The notes under the pieces: model-generated
Database searches by the model: none
What the model saw: only the letters and a program-made list of their open reading frames with translations
What the model was told of the DNA's origin: nothing
Source of the DNA: an uncultured Bacilli bacterium
GTDB lineage: Bacteria > Bacillota_I > Bacilli_A > RF39 > UBA660
Length of the DNA: 20,332 bases
Assembly: GCA_910576795.1 (NCBI GenBank)
Contig: CAJTIX010000024.1
Coordinates: 1-20,332, forward strand
Direction: 5' to 3'
Translations under genes and position numbers: made by a program
In this document: positions 1-6,368 of the stretch, in pieces
Layout: each line of letters opens with the position of its first letter
Numbering within the stretch: position 1 is the stretch's first letter

Positions 1-58
1 CTTTCTATTTTGCTTATAATAAGTGTAATACATTTATATGTCTTTTTCAATTTCACTT

Positions 59-74
59 TGTTGCACTTCAAACA
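59..74. promoter_or_regulatory. Weak match to the Crp-type palindrome found upstream of nrdD
   Basis: TGTTGCACTTCAAACA matches 13 of 16 positions of the palindrome at 6311-6326 and keeps the TGTTG-N6-xAACA spacing. It lies about 66 bp upstream of the predicted start of the antisense RNA at 133. In such AT-rich DNA one match of this quality may be chance, so this is only a candidate operator. Confidence 0.2.
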
Positions 75-97
75 AAATTTTTCTTGATATAAACTTT

Positions 98-126
98 TTG
101 ACAAAAATGATAAAATATGCTATTAT
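98..126 (+). promoter_or_regulatory. Promoter of antisense RNA 1
   Basis: The -35 box TTGACA (98-103, 6 of 6) and the -10 box TATTAT (121-126, 5 of 6) are separated by exactly 17 nt, a near-consensus housekeeping promoter. Predicted transcription start is about 133. No open reading frame with a ribosome binding site follows before the terminator at 210-241, so the transcript is most likely non-coding. Confidence 0.8.
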
Positions 127-149
127 GAATATGTCAAGGAAACTTGCAT

Positions 150-195
150 AAAATAAAAAAGGAATACCTAGTTTTGAAGCGTTAGGTACTATTCC
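150..195 (-). terminator. Terminator of the toxin 1 mRNA
   Basis: Read on the minus strand, arms 195-182 and 170-161 form a stem (GGAA with TTCC, then TAGGTA with TACCTA, with a 3-nt bulge), followed by TTTTTTATTTTAT. It lies 25 bp beyond the stop codon of the small peptide gene. In the plus-strand RNA the same bases form an internal hairpin preceded by A residues, so it should terminate only minus-strand transcription. Confidence 0.7.
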
Positions 196-209
196 AAAAA
201 TATTTGTTT

Positions 210-241
210 TAGTACCGACTTATACAGTTGGTACTATTTTT
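210..241 (+). terminator. Terminator of antisense RNA 1
   Basis: A perfect 10-bp stem (TAGTACCGAC 210-219 with GTTGGTACTA 227-236, one G-T wobble) has a 7-nt loop and is followed by TTTTTATT. The stop codon of the opposing peptide gene lies in the loop, so antisense transcription ends inside the 3' part of the toxin gene. Confidence 0.85.
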
Positions 242-312
242 ATTAACATGACAAGAATCACGATAATAAGGAGCATTATGATAGTACAAAGATATTTCTC
301 TGATTTTCTCAT
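220..312 (-). CDS. 30-residue single-pass membrane peptide, putative type I toxin
   Basis: A 30-codon gene starts with ATG at 312 behind a very strong ribosome binding site, AAGGAGGTGA, 4 nt upstream. The peptide starts MRKSEKYL, continues with an uninterrupted hydrophobic stretch at residues 10-24 (rich in I, L, V and M), and ends with one Lys and the tail IVPTV. This charged-start, one-helix pattern is typical of small membrane toxins of type I systems (TxpA, BsrG, Fst, Ldr), but I cannot assign it to a named family. Support comes mainly from context: a near-consensus promoter (382-410), a leader hairpin burying the Shine-Dalgarno sequence (321-346), complementary mRNA ends, and an antisense RNA over its 3' end. 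Toxicity is inference; a small regulatory membrane peptide is the alternative. Confidence 0.72.
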   Translation of the reverse strand: MRKSEKYLCTIIMLLIIVILVMLIKIVPTV

Positions 313-320
313 AATTTCAC

Positions 321-346
321 CTCCTTCTACTTTTAAAGTAAAGGAG
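321..346 (-). promoter_or_regulatory. Leader hairpin hiding the toxin 1 Shine-Dalgarno sequence
   Basis: On the minus strand CTCCTT (346-341) pairs with AAGGAG (326-321), and TACTT pairs with AAGTA further in, with one bulged base and a 3-nt loop. The trapped AAGGAG is the core of the ribosome binding site at 320-326, so the unmelted leader should translate poorly. Shine-Dalgarno sequestration is a standard feature of type I toxin mRNAs. Confidence 0.7.
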
Positions 347-381
347 AATAGTACCTAAACTAACTAAATATTCCTATAAAT

Positions 382-410
382 ATTATACTATTAGTGATAC
401 ATCGTGACAA
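382..410 (-). promoter_or_regulatory. Promoter of the toxin 1 gene
   Basis: Read on the minus strand, TTGTCA (410-405, 5 of 6) and TATAAT (387-382, 6 of 6) are spaced by 17 nt. Predicted start is about 375, giving a leader of about 62 nt. The stretch 411-490 upstream holds no recognisable gene. Confidence 0.75.
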
Positions 411-485
411 GCGAACAAGTGAAAAAAAGTATAAAATATTTAAGAGTTTATAAAAAGATAACAAAAAAAATTACACTATTTTAAA

Positions 486-511
486 TACTTAAAAAGGAAT
501 CAAATGATTCC
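486..511 (-). terminator. Terminator of the feoAB operon
   Basis: On the minus strand GGAATC-ATTT-GATTCC (511-496) forms a perfect 6-bp stem with a 4-nt loop, followed by TTTTTAAG. The TGA stop codon of feoB (502-500) falls inside the hairpin. Confidence 0.8.
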
Positions 512-2587
512 AAAATAACGTACAAATGTGGTAATAAGAAAACAAAGTGTCATTCCAATCACTGTAGGGATTGCAATAGAGAGCAGAACCCATTTCCAAC
601 TACCTGTTTCTTTTTTTATGGTAAGACAAGTTGTAGAACATGGAAAATGCATAAGAGAAAATATCATGACACAAATAGCAGTCAACCAAGTCCAGCCATT
701 TTCTACCAAAAGTGTTTTAAGAGCAGATAAACTGCTATATTCTGAAATTGTTCCCGTTGCCATATATCCCATCATAATTAATGGAATCACGATTTCATTG
801 GCTGGGAATCCCAAAAGAAAGGCCATCAAAATAACACCATCTAATCCTATCGCATTTGCGAATGGATTTAAGAAATCAGCACACATTTTTAAGATAGAAA
901 CCTGTTCTATTTGTACATTGGCTAAAATCCAAATTAAAATTCCAGCCGGAGCAGCTACCGAAATAGCTCTTCCTAAAACAAATAATGTACGATCAAAAAT
1001 AGAGCGAATAATGACTTTTCCAAATTGTGGTTTACGGTAAGGGGGTAATTCCAATGTAAAAGAAGATGGGACCCCTCTTAAAATGGTTTTGGATAATAAT
1101 TTCGAAACAAAGAATGTCATTCCAATTCCAATTAATATAATGATTGTTAATAATAAAACACTCAAACAAGAAGCCCCAATACTCGAACTAAATCCTATGA
1201 AGAACATGGTAATTACACTAATCAATATTGGAAAACGCCCATTACAAGGTACAAAATTATTGGTTATAATAGCAAGTAAACGCTCTCTTGGCGAATCAAT
1301 AATACGACATCCGGTTACCCCAGCAGCATTACAACCAAAACCCATTGACATCGTGAGTGCTTGTTTTCCACAAGCCGAACATTTTTTAAAAGCATGGTCC
1401 ATATTAAAAGCAATTCTTGGTAAATATCCTAAATCTTCTAATAATGTAAACAAAGGAAAGAAAATGGCCATAGGTGGTAACATAACCGCGACTACCCAGG
1501 CAAGAACACGATACATTCCTAATACTAACATATCGCTTAACCAATTTGGTGCATGTAGAAATTCCAAAAATTCAAATAAATAATCCTCTAATCCAAATAA
1601 GAAGTCAGATAGTAGTTCAGATGGATAATTGGCTCCTGTAATGGTAATCCAAAAAACCACCATCAAAAGTAAAATCATAAGAGGTATTCCAACCTTACGT
1701 CCAGTAATTACTTTATCTATTTTTAGATCTCTTTCGCGATAGTTTTCATTTTCAAAAGTAACAACATCTTTACATATGGTTTCCGCTTCTTTCATCAAAG
1801 TTGACACAAAGACATCCTTAATATGTTCTGGTGCGATTCCATTGTGATACAAAAGAATTCTAGCTTCTTCTATGGGTTCTTGTAACTGAAGGGTATATTC
1901 AGTTCCTAATTGATTCTCAATAGTCTCTTTCAAAAGACGATCATTATCTAAAAGCTGTATGGCAAGCCATCTTGTATTGACACGCAGATCCCATTTTGAT
2001 AGAACAATTTCTATTTTTGAAATGGCTTCTTCTAAAAACGGTTCATAAGTAGGATGAAACGGATTGGTTTTGGTTCTTTGATAGACCAAATCATCTACTT
2101 TTTCCATTAATTTATCTAATCCTTTTTTCGAACGCGCACTAGTGCCTACCACTGGAACACCTAATTTTTCTGACAATTTTTTAAGATCAATTTTGATTTT
2201 TTTCTTTTTGGCTTCATCTAATAAATTGACACAGACAACTACTTGATTCGTAATTTCTAATGTTTGTAATACTAAATTCAAATTACGTTCCAAACAAACA
2301 GCATCACAAACTACAATTACCGCATCATGTTGTTCAAAACAAAGAAAATCACGGGCAACTTCTTCTTCCTTGGAATGGGCAATCAAAGAATATGTCCCTG
2401 GCAGATCATAGATTGTATAATCGGTATATCTATAATTACAAATGCCAGATGCATTGCTTACTGTTTTTCCAGGCCAATTTCCTGTATGTTGATGCATACC
2501 TGTCAACTCATTGAAAACTGTACTTTTTCCAACATTCGGATTTCCAGCAAGAGCCAATATTTTTTCCATTTTATCGTGTGACATCAT
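500..2587 (-). CDS. feoB: Ferrous iron transport GTPase FeoB
   Basis: Inner-membrane Fe(II) transporter with an N-terminal G domain. G1 is GNPNVGKS (residues 15-22), G3 is DLPGT, G4 is NLLD and G5 lies in TSARSKKG. A helical domain of about 130 residues follows, then a polytopic core with two FeoB gate regions: one containing GFGCNAAGVTGCR and VPCNGRFPIL, the other HFPCSTTCLTIKKE near the C-terminus. The length of 695 residues is normal for bacterial FeoB. I place the start at ATG 2587, which overlaps the feoA stop as ATGA; an in-frame ATG at 2584 is equally possible, while a longer start at 2614 would lie inside feoA. It is translationally coupled to feoA and ends in a terminator overlapping its stop codon. 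No FeoC gene follows. Confidence 0.97.
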   Translation of the reverse strand: MMSHDKMEKILALAGNPNVGKSTVFNELTGMHQHTGNWPGKTVSNASGICNYRYTDYTIYDLPGTYSLIAHSKEEEVARDFLCFEQHDAVIVVCDAVCLERNLNLVLQTLEITNQVVVCVNLLDEAKKKKIKIDLKKLSEKLGVPVVGTSARSKKGLDKLMEKVDDLVYQRTKTNPFHPTYEPFLEEAISKIEIVLSKWDLRVNTRWLAIQLLDNDRLLKETIENQLGTEYTLQLQEPIEEARILLYHNGIAPEHIKDVFVSTLMKEAETICKDVVTFENENYRERDLKIDKVITGRKVGIPLMILLLMVVFWITITGANYPSELLSDFLFGLEDYLFEFLEFLHAPNWLSDMLVLGMYRVLAWVVAVMLPPMAIFFPLFTLLEDLGYLPRIAFNMDHAFKKCSACGKQALTMSMGFGCNAAGVTGCRIIDSPRERLLAIITNNFVPCNGRFPILISVITMFFIGFSSSIGASCLSVLLLTIIILIGIGMTFFVSKLLSKTILRGVPSSFTLELPPYRKPQFGKVIIRSIFDRTLFVLGRAISVAAPAGILIWILANVQIEQVSILKMCADFLNPFANAIGLDGVILMAFLLGFPANEIVIPLIMMGYMATGTISEYSSLSALKTLLVENGWTWLTAICVMIFSLMHFPCSTTCLTIKKETGSWKWVLLSIAIPTVIGMTLCFLITTFVRYFGII

Positions 2588-2820
2588 GCCTCCACCTTCT
2601 TTATGACAATACATCTCGCATCTTCTTTCCGAATGGCAATAATCGCTCCCCTAATCAGGTAAGCAATTGGATTTTTACTTGGACTCATGAGAACACATGT
2701 CACTTTACATCCTGGAGTAAGCCCAATGTCTAAGAATCTTCTTCTGATACTACCTTCTGTTTCTATGGACTCAACATAGCCCATTTCTCCAATATCTAAG
2801 GTATCTAAAGTTTGATTCAT
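2584..2820 (-). CDS. feoA: Ferrous iron transport protein FeoA
   Basis: Small cytosolic SH3-like protein of 78 residues that assists FeoB in Fe(II) uptake. The family pattern is clear: MGYVESIETEGSIRRRFLDI followed by GLTPGCKVTCVLMSPSKNP and a C-terminal strand with IAIRKEDARCIVI. The start ATG at 2820 has the ribosome binding site GAGGTGA 6 nt upstream. The stop TGA overlaps the feoB start, so the two genes form an operon in the usual order. The upstream 195 bp hold no other gene. The promoter there is not obvious, with only a TTGTCT/TATAGT pair at a long 19-nt spacing, as might be expected of a regulated iron gene. Confidence 0.95.
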   Translation of the reverse strand: MNQTLDTLDIGEMGYVESIETEGSIRRRFLDIGLTPGCKVTCVLMSPSKNPIAYLIRGAIIAIRKEDARCIVIKKVEA

Positions 2821-2853
2821 CTTATTTCACCTCATCATTTCATAACAATACAA

Positions 2854-2918
2854 AGAAGTTTCCACATACTAACTTCTATAGTACTATATGAAAAAAGAAG
2901 AAAAGGGAGACAATTATC
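2854..2918 (-). promoter_or_regulatory. Candidate feoAB control region
   Basis: Three elements are visible on the minus strand. GATAATTGTC (2918-2909) is a near-palindrome resembling a Fur half-box; it overlaps a weak -35 TTGTCT (2913-2908) that pairs with TATAGT (2888-2883) at a 19-nt spacing. Next comes a 7-bp inverted repeat, AGAAGTT (2877-2871) and AACTTCT (2860-2854), with a 10-nt spacer at the predicted 5' end of the mRNA. Iron-responsive control is plausible for feo genes, but the sites are weak. Confidence 0.3.
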
Positions 2919-2975
2919 CATAGGAAAAGGAACATTTTATGAATATATGGAACTTAGAAATAGGAAGAAGTTTTC

Positions 2976-3002
2976 AAAAGAAAAACCACTTTATTTGTGG
3001 TT
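2976..3002 (-). terminator. Terminator after dut
   Basis: On the minus strand AACCAC (3002-2997) and GTGGTT (2989-2984) form a 6-bp stem with a 7-nt loop, followed by a TTTTTCTTTT tract. It sits 13 bp beyond the dut stop codon and closes the nrdD-nrdG-dut operon. Confidence 0.7.
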
Positions 3003-3015
3003 CTATATATGATAT

Positions 3016-3480
3016 TTATTTGTCAGTTGATCCAAATCCACCAGTACGAATTTCTGTTGCTTCATCATCATCAGTAGTAAAATACTTTTGAAATATTACT
3101 TGACCAATCACATCACCTTTTTTGACCTCTAAATCATGGTCTGAAATGTTAAAATATTGAAAGTAGAAATGTCCATCATTGGTTTCATTTCCATAATAAT
3201 CATAATCTACAACACCAATACTATTTGCCATTAGAAATCCTTTTTTTGGACCTGAACTACGATTGACCAACATAATCCATTCATCTGGCTTACAATATGC
3301 TTTTAACCCAGTTGGAATCAGTGTTGGTTTTTGTCCTGGTTGATACATTGGAATGGTAATATCTTCTGCAGCTTCTACATCATATCCAGCTGCATACATT
3401 GTACTTCTTTTTGGGATATGAATGTCTTTATCTTCCCATCCCTTGGCAATTTCAAATCCTCTTGTTTTTATGCATGACAT
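3016..3480 (-). CDS. dut: dUTP diphosphatase (trimeric dUTPase family)
   Basis: Hydrolyses dUTP to dUMP and pyrophosphate, keeping uracil out of DNA and feeding dTMP synthesis. The five dUTPase motifs appear in order in 154 residues: AGYDVEAAED (motif 1), NRSSGPKKG (motif 2), GVVDYDYYGNETNDGHFYF (motif 3), KGDVIGQVIFQKY (motif 4) and the C-terminal RTGGFGSTDK (motif 5, which closes over the nucleotide). The extended motif 3 resembles chromosomal Dut proteins of Lactobacillales and related Firmicutes rather than the short E. coli type. The ATG at 3480 has AAGGAGGT 6 nt upstream. The gene overlaps the 3' end of nrdG by 13 bp in another frame, which implies translational coupling and shared expression with the anaerobic reductase. 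Confidence 0.93.
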   Translation of the reverse strand: MSCIKTRGFEIAKGWEDKDIHIPKRSTMYAAGYDVEAAEDITIPMYQPGQKPTLIPTGLKAYCKPDEWIMLVNRSSGPKKGFLMANSIGVVDYDYYGNETNDGHFYFQYFNISDHDLEVKKGDVIGQVIFQKYFTTDDDEATEIRTGGFGSTDK

Positions 3481-4025
3481 ACGTTTACCTCCTTAAAACC
3501 TTTTACTTCTTCATCTTGATACAAAACAATCTCATCTTGCTTTCTTGTTTTGACCATATCGATAATTCTTTGATTAGATGACCCCACATAATGTTTATTC
3601 ATATCGGCAAGTCTCATTAAGAAAGGTCCATCTAGTAATACATCAATATGATTCAAAATATCATTTAGATTGCTGTCCTTTAAAGCTTGTTTGACAAGTG
3701 TTTCATAAGTATATCCTGTATAACACCATATGGTTTTATTTGGATATTTTTCTTTGATATTCAAAATTAGATTACGAACCGTTTCACGATTTCCTAAAAA
3801 TAGGGGATCTCCACCAGATAGCGTAATTCCATCACACCAATCTTGATCGAGCTCTTGGTAGATTTCTTTGATTGCTTCTTCATCAAAAGGTAGCCCCTCA
3901 TTGGGATTCCAAGTAAGTGCATTTTGACATCCAGGGCATTCATGGCTACATCCGGAAACCCATAATACCACTCTCAATCCTTCCCCATTTAACATATCCG
4001 CTTTTGTAATATTGTGATACCTCAT
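3468..4025 (-). CDS. nrdG: Anaerobic ribonucleotide reductase activating protein NrdG
   Basis: Radical-SAM enzyme that reduces S-adenosylmethionine through a [4Fe-4S] cluster to place the glycyl radical on NrdD. The cluster motif is visible near residue 30 as GCSHECPGCQN (C-x3-C-x2-C), followed by SGGDPL, the usual SAM-binding GGD element. The length of 185 residues is typical. The start ATG at 4025 is preceded by GGAGG. The gene begins 12 bp after nrdD ends and overlaps dut at its other end, so it is the middle gene of an nrdD-nrdG-dut operon. This pair works only without oxygen. Confidence 0.96.
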   Translation of the reverse strand: MRYHNITKADMLNGEGLRVVLWVSGCSHECPGCQNALTWNPNEGLPFDEEAIKEIYQELDQDWCDGITLSGGDPLFLGNRETVRNLILNIKEKYPNKTIWCYTGYTYETLVKQALKDSNLNDILNHIDVLLDGPFLMRLADMNKHYVGSSNQRIIDMVKTRKQDEIVLYQDEEVKGFKEVNVCHA

Positions 4026-4037
4026 ATAATACCTCCA

Positions 4038-6218
4038 CTACATTGATTTTCTTTCCGCAATTTCTGCCATTTTTGCTTTATTTAATCTCGTGTCTCCATG
4101 TACTCTAGAATAAGATAAATAGCCATTCATACGGTCAATTTTTGTTAGGTCATCACTTCCACATACTGGGCAAACATCCATTTCTAATTCTTCATGACCA
4201 CAGTGGTTACAGTATGCAAGTGAAAGATTGACACCTTCATAGAAGCCTTTTTCCATCGCACGTTCCACATAAGTAATCATGGCCTTTGTATTATAATTCA
4301 AATTGTATCTTACGTACTGGATTCTTCCGCCTTTACATAAATCCCAAAATCTTCCTTCTAAATCCTGTTTTTGAATACCGTTAATATCTTCCCAAACACC
4401 ACAGTGGAAACTATTGGATACATATTCGCGTGAAGATACCCCTTCAATAACACCATATTTTTTTCTAAATTGTTCAATTTGAAGACCACATAAGTTTTCA
4501 GCAGGTGTACCATAGATTGCATATAAAATATGATCTTCTTTTTTAAATTGTTGTGTTTTTTCATTGATATATTTTAATACTTCTAAGGCAAATTCTCCAT
4601 CTTCTACAATGCTTTTTCCATTATATAGTACTTGTAATTCATTTAATGCAGTAATTCCGAATGAGGCAGTCGAAGCTTCTAATAATGGTTCAATACATTC
4701 ATTTGGTTGCAAATGCCCTTTATAGAATCCACCTTCACAATACGCAATTGGATTGATGCTTGCCTTTTTCTTTGCCAAATAGCGATAAGTACGGATATGA
4801 ATACGGCGAATCATTTCTAAATAATAATCCAATACCTCATAAAAATCTTTTTGTTCTTCACGTGATTTTGCTAAAATCATAGGCAAATGTAAAGAAACTG
4901 CTCCAATATTAAATCTTCCAATGAAGACAGGTTGATCATTTTCATCCGCTGGTTCAAATCCGCCTCTTTCAAAATAAGGGGATAGGAATGCTCTACAACC
5001 CATTGGGCTAATTACTTTACCATATTTTTTATACATTTCTGGAACATATCCTTCTCCTGTCAATGATAAATAATCAGGATACATCGTTTTTTCACTACAT
5101 TTAATGGCTTCTAAGAAACTATCATGTAATAGTTTTCCTTCCTTATGTAGATTTTTATCATATAGGAATACCAATTTTGGAAATAAGGTTGGTTTTTTAT
5201 GTCCTTCTTTCCCTTGTCCTTTGGCATGCGTTTTTAAAATGGTTTGAGCGATCATGACACCAAATGGATCTTTTTCAATTCCAAATGTCATGGTAACAAA
5301 TGGGTAATCTCCTCTGGAAGAACCAACACTGTTTAATTTGTATTCAATTCCTTGGTAACCTTGTTCACATTCTCTCTCTGTTTTTTCCCACGCCCAATCT
5401 TTGGCTCTTTCAACACCCTCATCATCGTCTTCATCTGTTTCAGTAAGTTCCATATATTCCTTATAAAATCTATCATATGTTTTTTTGGCATAAGGAGTTA
5501 GAATCGTATCCACTTCTGGAACTGTAAAACCCCCATATTGCATTGCGGCAGTGTTAATAATCACATCTCCCATGACATCAAAAGCAGTATCCAGTGATTT
5601 AGGCTCGTTATACCACAAATTTCCCATTTCAAAGCCATCTTTCATAACAGCTCCTACATCACATAAACAACAATTCATGGTATCTCTACGAGCACTCATG
5701 TCATGTACATAGATATATCCATCTTCACAAGCTTCTACTTCAGCAGTTGTCAAAAAGAATTTCTTATATAGTTCTTTATTTAAAGAATTGTAAGTTAAAC
5801 TTCTTTGTGTTGCGACCAAAGCACTATCGGTATTGGAATTTTCCTTATCTCCAATATAGTTAATTGCTTGGGCTTTTTTATATACTTTATCTAGAATATG
5901 TACAAAGTCCTTTTTATAATTTCGGTATTCACGATAACTTTTTGCAACCAATGGATTTACTTTTTCTAGTGCAGCTTCGACACAGTTATGAATTTGTTGC
6001 ACTTCTGGGTCACTTGTTTGTGTCAGTAAGAAATCTACGACTAAGTTAACTACTTCATCTTCAGCTTCCTCAGTTAATGTCACCATAACTCTTTCTGCAC
6101 TTTTACCAATGGCCTCTTTGATTTTATTTTCATCAAATGGTTGTTTGTTCCCATTGCGTTTGATAATCTTAAATTGTTGTCTTACTTTCTCTAAATTTTC
6201 TTTTTCTTTTTTTGTCAT
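4038..6218 (-). CDS. nrdD: Anaerobic ribonucleoside-triphosphate reductase NrdD (class III)
   Basis: Glycyl-radical enzyme reducing ribonucleoside triphosphates to dNTPs in anaerobic cells. Order of domains: an N-terminal ATP-cone allosteric domain (about residues 15-105, with IIKRNGNKQPFDENKIKEAI); the reductase barrel, with NCCLCDVG near residue 185; a zinc site of four cysteines (670, 673, 683, 686, in CNHC and CPVC); and the glycyl-radical loop RMNGYLSYSRV with the radical glycine at 699. I start the gene at ATG 6218, which has AAGGAG 6-7 nt upstream, giving 726 residues; an in-frame ATG at 6251 would add eleven residues but lacks comparable spacing. The predicted promoter carries a Crp-type palindrome at -41.5, suggesting activation by the divergent regulator. 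Confidence 0.97.
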   Translation of the reverse strand: MTKKEKENLEKVRQQFKIIKRNGNKQPFDENKIKEAIGKSAERVMVTLTEEAEDEVVNLVVDFLLTQTSDPEVQQIHNCVEAALEKVNPLVAKSYREYRNYKKDFVHILDKVYKKAQAINYIGDKENSNTDSALVATQRSLTYNSLNKELYKKFFLTTAEVEACEDGYIYVHDMSARRDTMNCCLCDVGAVMKDGFEMGNLWYNEPKSLDTAFDVMGDVIINTAAMQYGGFTVPEVDTILTPYAKKTYDRFYKEYMELTETDEDDDEGVERAKDWAWEKTERECEQGYQGIEYKLNSVGSSRGDYPFVTMTFGIEKDPFGVMIAQTILKTHAKGQGKEGHKKPTLFPKLVFLYDKNLHKEGKLLHDSFLEAIKCSEKTMYPDYLSLTGEGYVPEMYKKYGKVISPMGCRAFLSPYFERGGFEPADENDQPVFIGRFNIGAVSLHLPMILAKSREEQKDFYEVLDYYLEMIRRIHIRTYRYLAKKKASINPIAYCEGGFYKGHLQPNECIEPLLEASTASFGITALNELQVLYNGKSIVEDGEFALEVLKYINEKTQQFKKEDHILYAIYGTPAENLCGLQIEQFRKKYGVIEGVSSREYVSNSFHCGVWEDINGIQKQDLEGRFWDLCKGGRIQYVRYNLNYNTKAMITYVERAMEKGFYEGVNLSLAYCNHCGHEELEMDVCPVCGSDDLTKIDRMNGYLSYSRVHGDTRLNKAKMAEIAERKSM

Positions 6219-6283
6219 ACTTCCACTCCTTATCATAGTAGCTTGTCCCATCCTTTTAGGGTTCCCTACTCTACTTTAAGTTG

Positions 6284-6289
6284 ATTTTA
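6284..6289 (-). promoter_or_regulatory. Predicted -10 box of the nrdD-nrdG-dut operon
   Basis: TAAAAT (5 of 6) on the minus strand predicts a transcription start near 6277. No good -35 box lies 17 nt upstream, which is typical of activator-dependent promoters. The palindrome at 6311-6326 is centred about 41.5 bp upstream of this start, the class II position used by Crp and Fnr. Confidence 0.5.
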
Positions 6290-6310
6290 TCACTTTTAAA
6301 TTTAATTACT

Positions 6311-6326
6311 TGTTGCATTTGCAACA
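6311..6326. promoter_or_regulatory. Crp/Fnr-type operator between nrdD and the regulator gene
   Basis: TGTTGCATTTGCAACA is a perfect palindrome of two 7-bp arms around TT. Its TGTTG-N6-CAACA layout has the same 16-bp size and arm spacing as the Crp site (TGTGA-N6-TCACA). It lies in the short divergent region between nrdD and a Crp-family gene, overlaps the -35 box of the latter and is centred near -41.5 of the former. Binding by the neighbouring protein is inferred. Confidence 0.75.
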
Positions 6327-6347
6327 TTTTATTTTTTTTGTTATAAT
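6319..6347 (+). promoter_or_regulatory. Promoter of the Crp-family gene
   Basis: TTGCAA (6319-6324, 4 of 6) and TATAAT (6342-6347, 6 of 6) are spaced by 17 nt. Predicted start is about 6354, giving a leader of only about 15 nt. The -35 box is half of the palindrome at 6311-6326, so a protein bound there would block RNA polymerase. Confidence 0.65.
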
Positions 6348-6368
6348 TTGTTTGAGAGTGATGTTACT

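Larger units (their letters stand above)
133..241 (+). ncRNA. Antisense RNA 1, putative type I antitoxin
   Basis: Predicted transcript of about 110 nt running from the promoter at 98-126 to the terminator at 210-241. It begins with a small hairpin (135-146, CAAG-GAAA-CTTG, GNRA-type loop), then an A-rich linker (147-160), a second hairpin (161-195) and the terminator hairpin. It is antisense to the last eight codons and the 3' untranslated region of the peptide gene at 220-312, so the two RNAs would overlap tail to tail for about 90 nt. That is the geometry of RatA/txpA and SR4/bsrG in Bacillus subtilis. The RNA also contains TTAGGTACTATTC (182-194), identical to a segment of the toxin leader. 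That an RNA is made is inferred from the promoter and terminator. Confidence 0.7.
182..358. repeat. 13-bp inverted repeat joining the two ends of the toxin 1 mRNA
   Basis: TTAGGTACTATTC at 182-194 is the exact reverse complement of 346-358. In the minus-strand toxin mRNA the copy at 358-346 lies in the 5' leader and the copy at 194-182 in the terminator region, so the two ends can form 13 Watson-Crick pairs plus a flanking G-U pair. Long-range end-to-end pairing that keeps a full-length mRNA inactive is known for type I toxins such as Hok and AapA1. Its role here is inferred. Confidence 0.7.

Noticed and set aside
1..97. TATAAT at 15-20 as a further promoter
   Set aside because: No -35 or extended -10 partner and no gene downstream that it would explain.
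528..1583. Plus-strand open frames opposite feoB
   Set aside because: They lie wholly inside a clear feoB gene, have no ribosome binding sites, and their translations are antisense shadows of membrane helices.
2812..3012. 66-codon plus-strand frame across the feoA leader and dut terminator
   Set aside because: Its start lies inside feoA, it runs through a terminator hairpin and has no ribosome binding site or recognisable protein pattern.
4358..4564. 68-codon minus-strand frame inside nrdD
   Set aside because: Out of frame within a well-conserved stretch of NrdD, so a shadow.
6257..6268. Palindrome TAGGGTTCCCTA near the nrdD start
   Set aside because: Short, with arms of 5 bp, and it matches no operator I know, including NrdR boxes; position just after the predicted transcription start is noted but is not enough.
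6348..6368. TTG start for the Crp-family gene
   Set aside because: It directly abuts the -10 box and lies upstream of the predicted transcription start; ATG at 6369 fits better.
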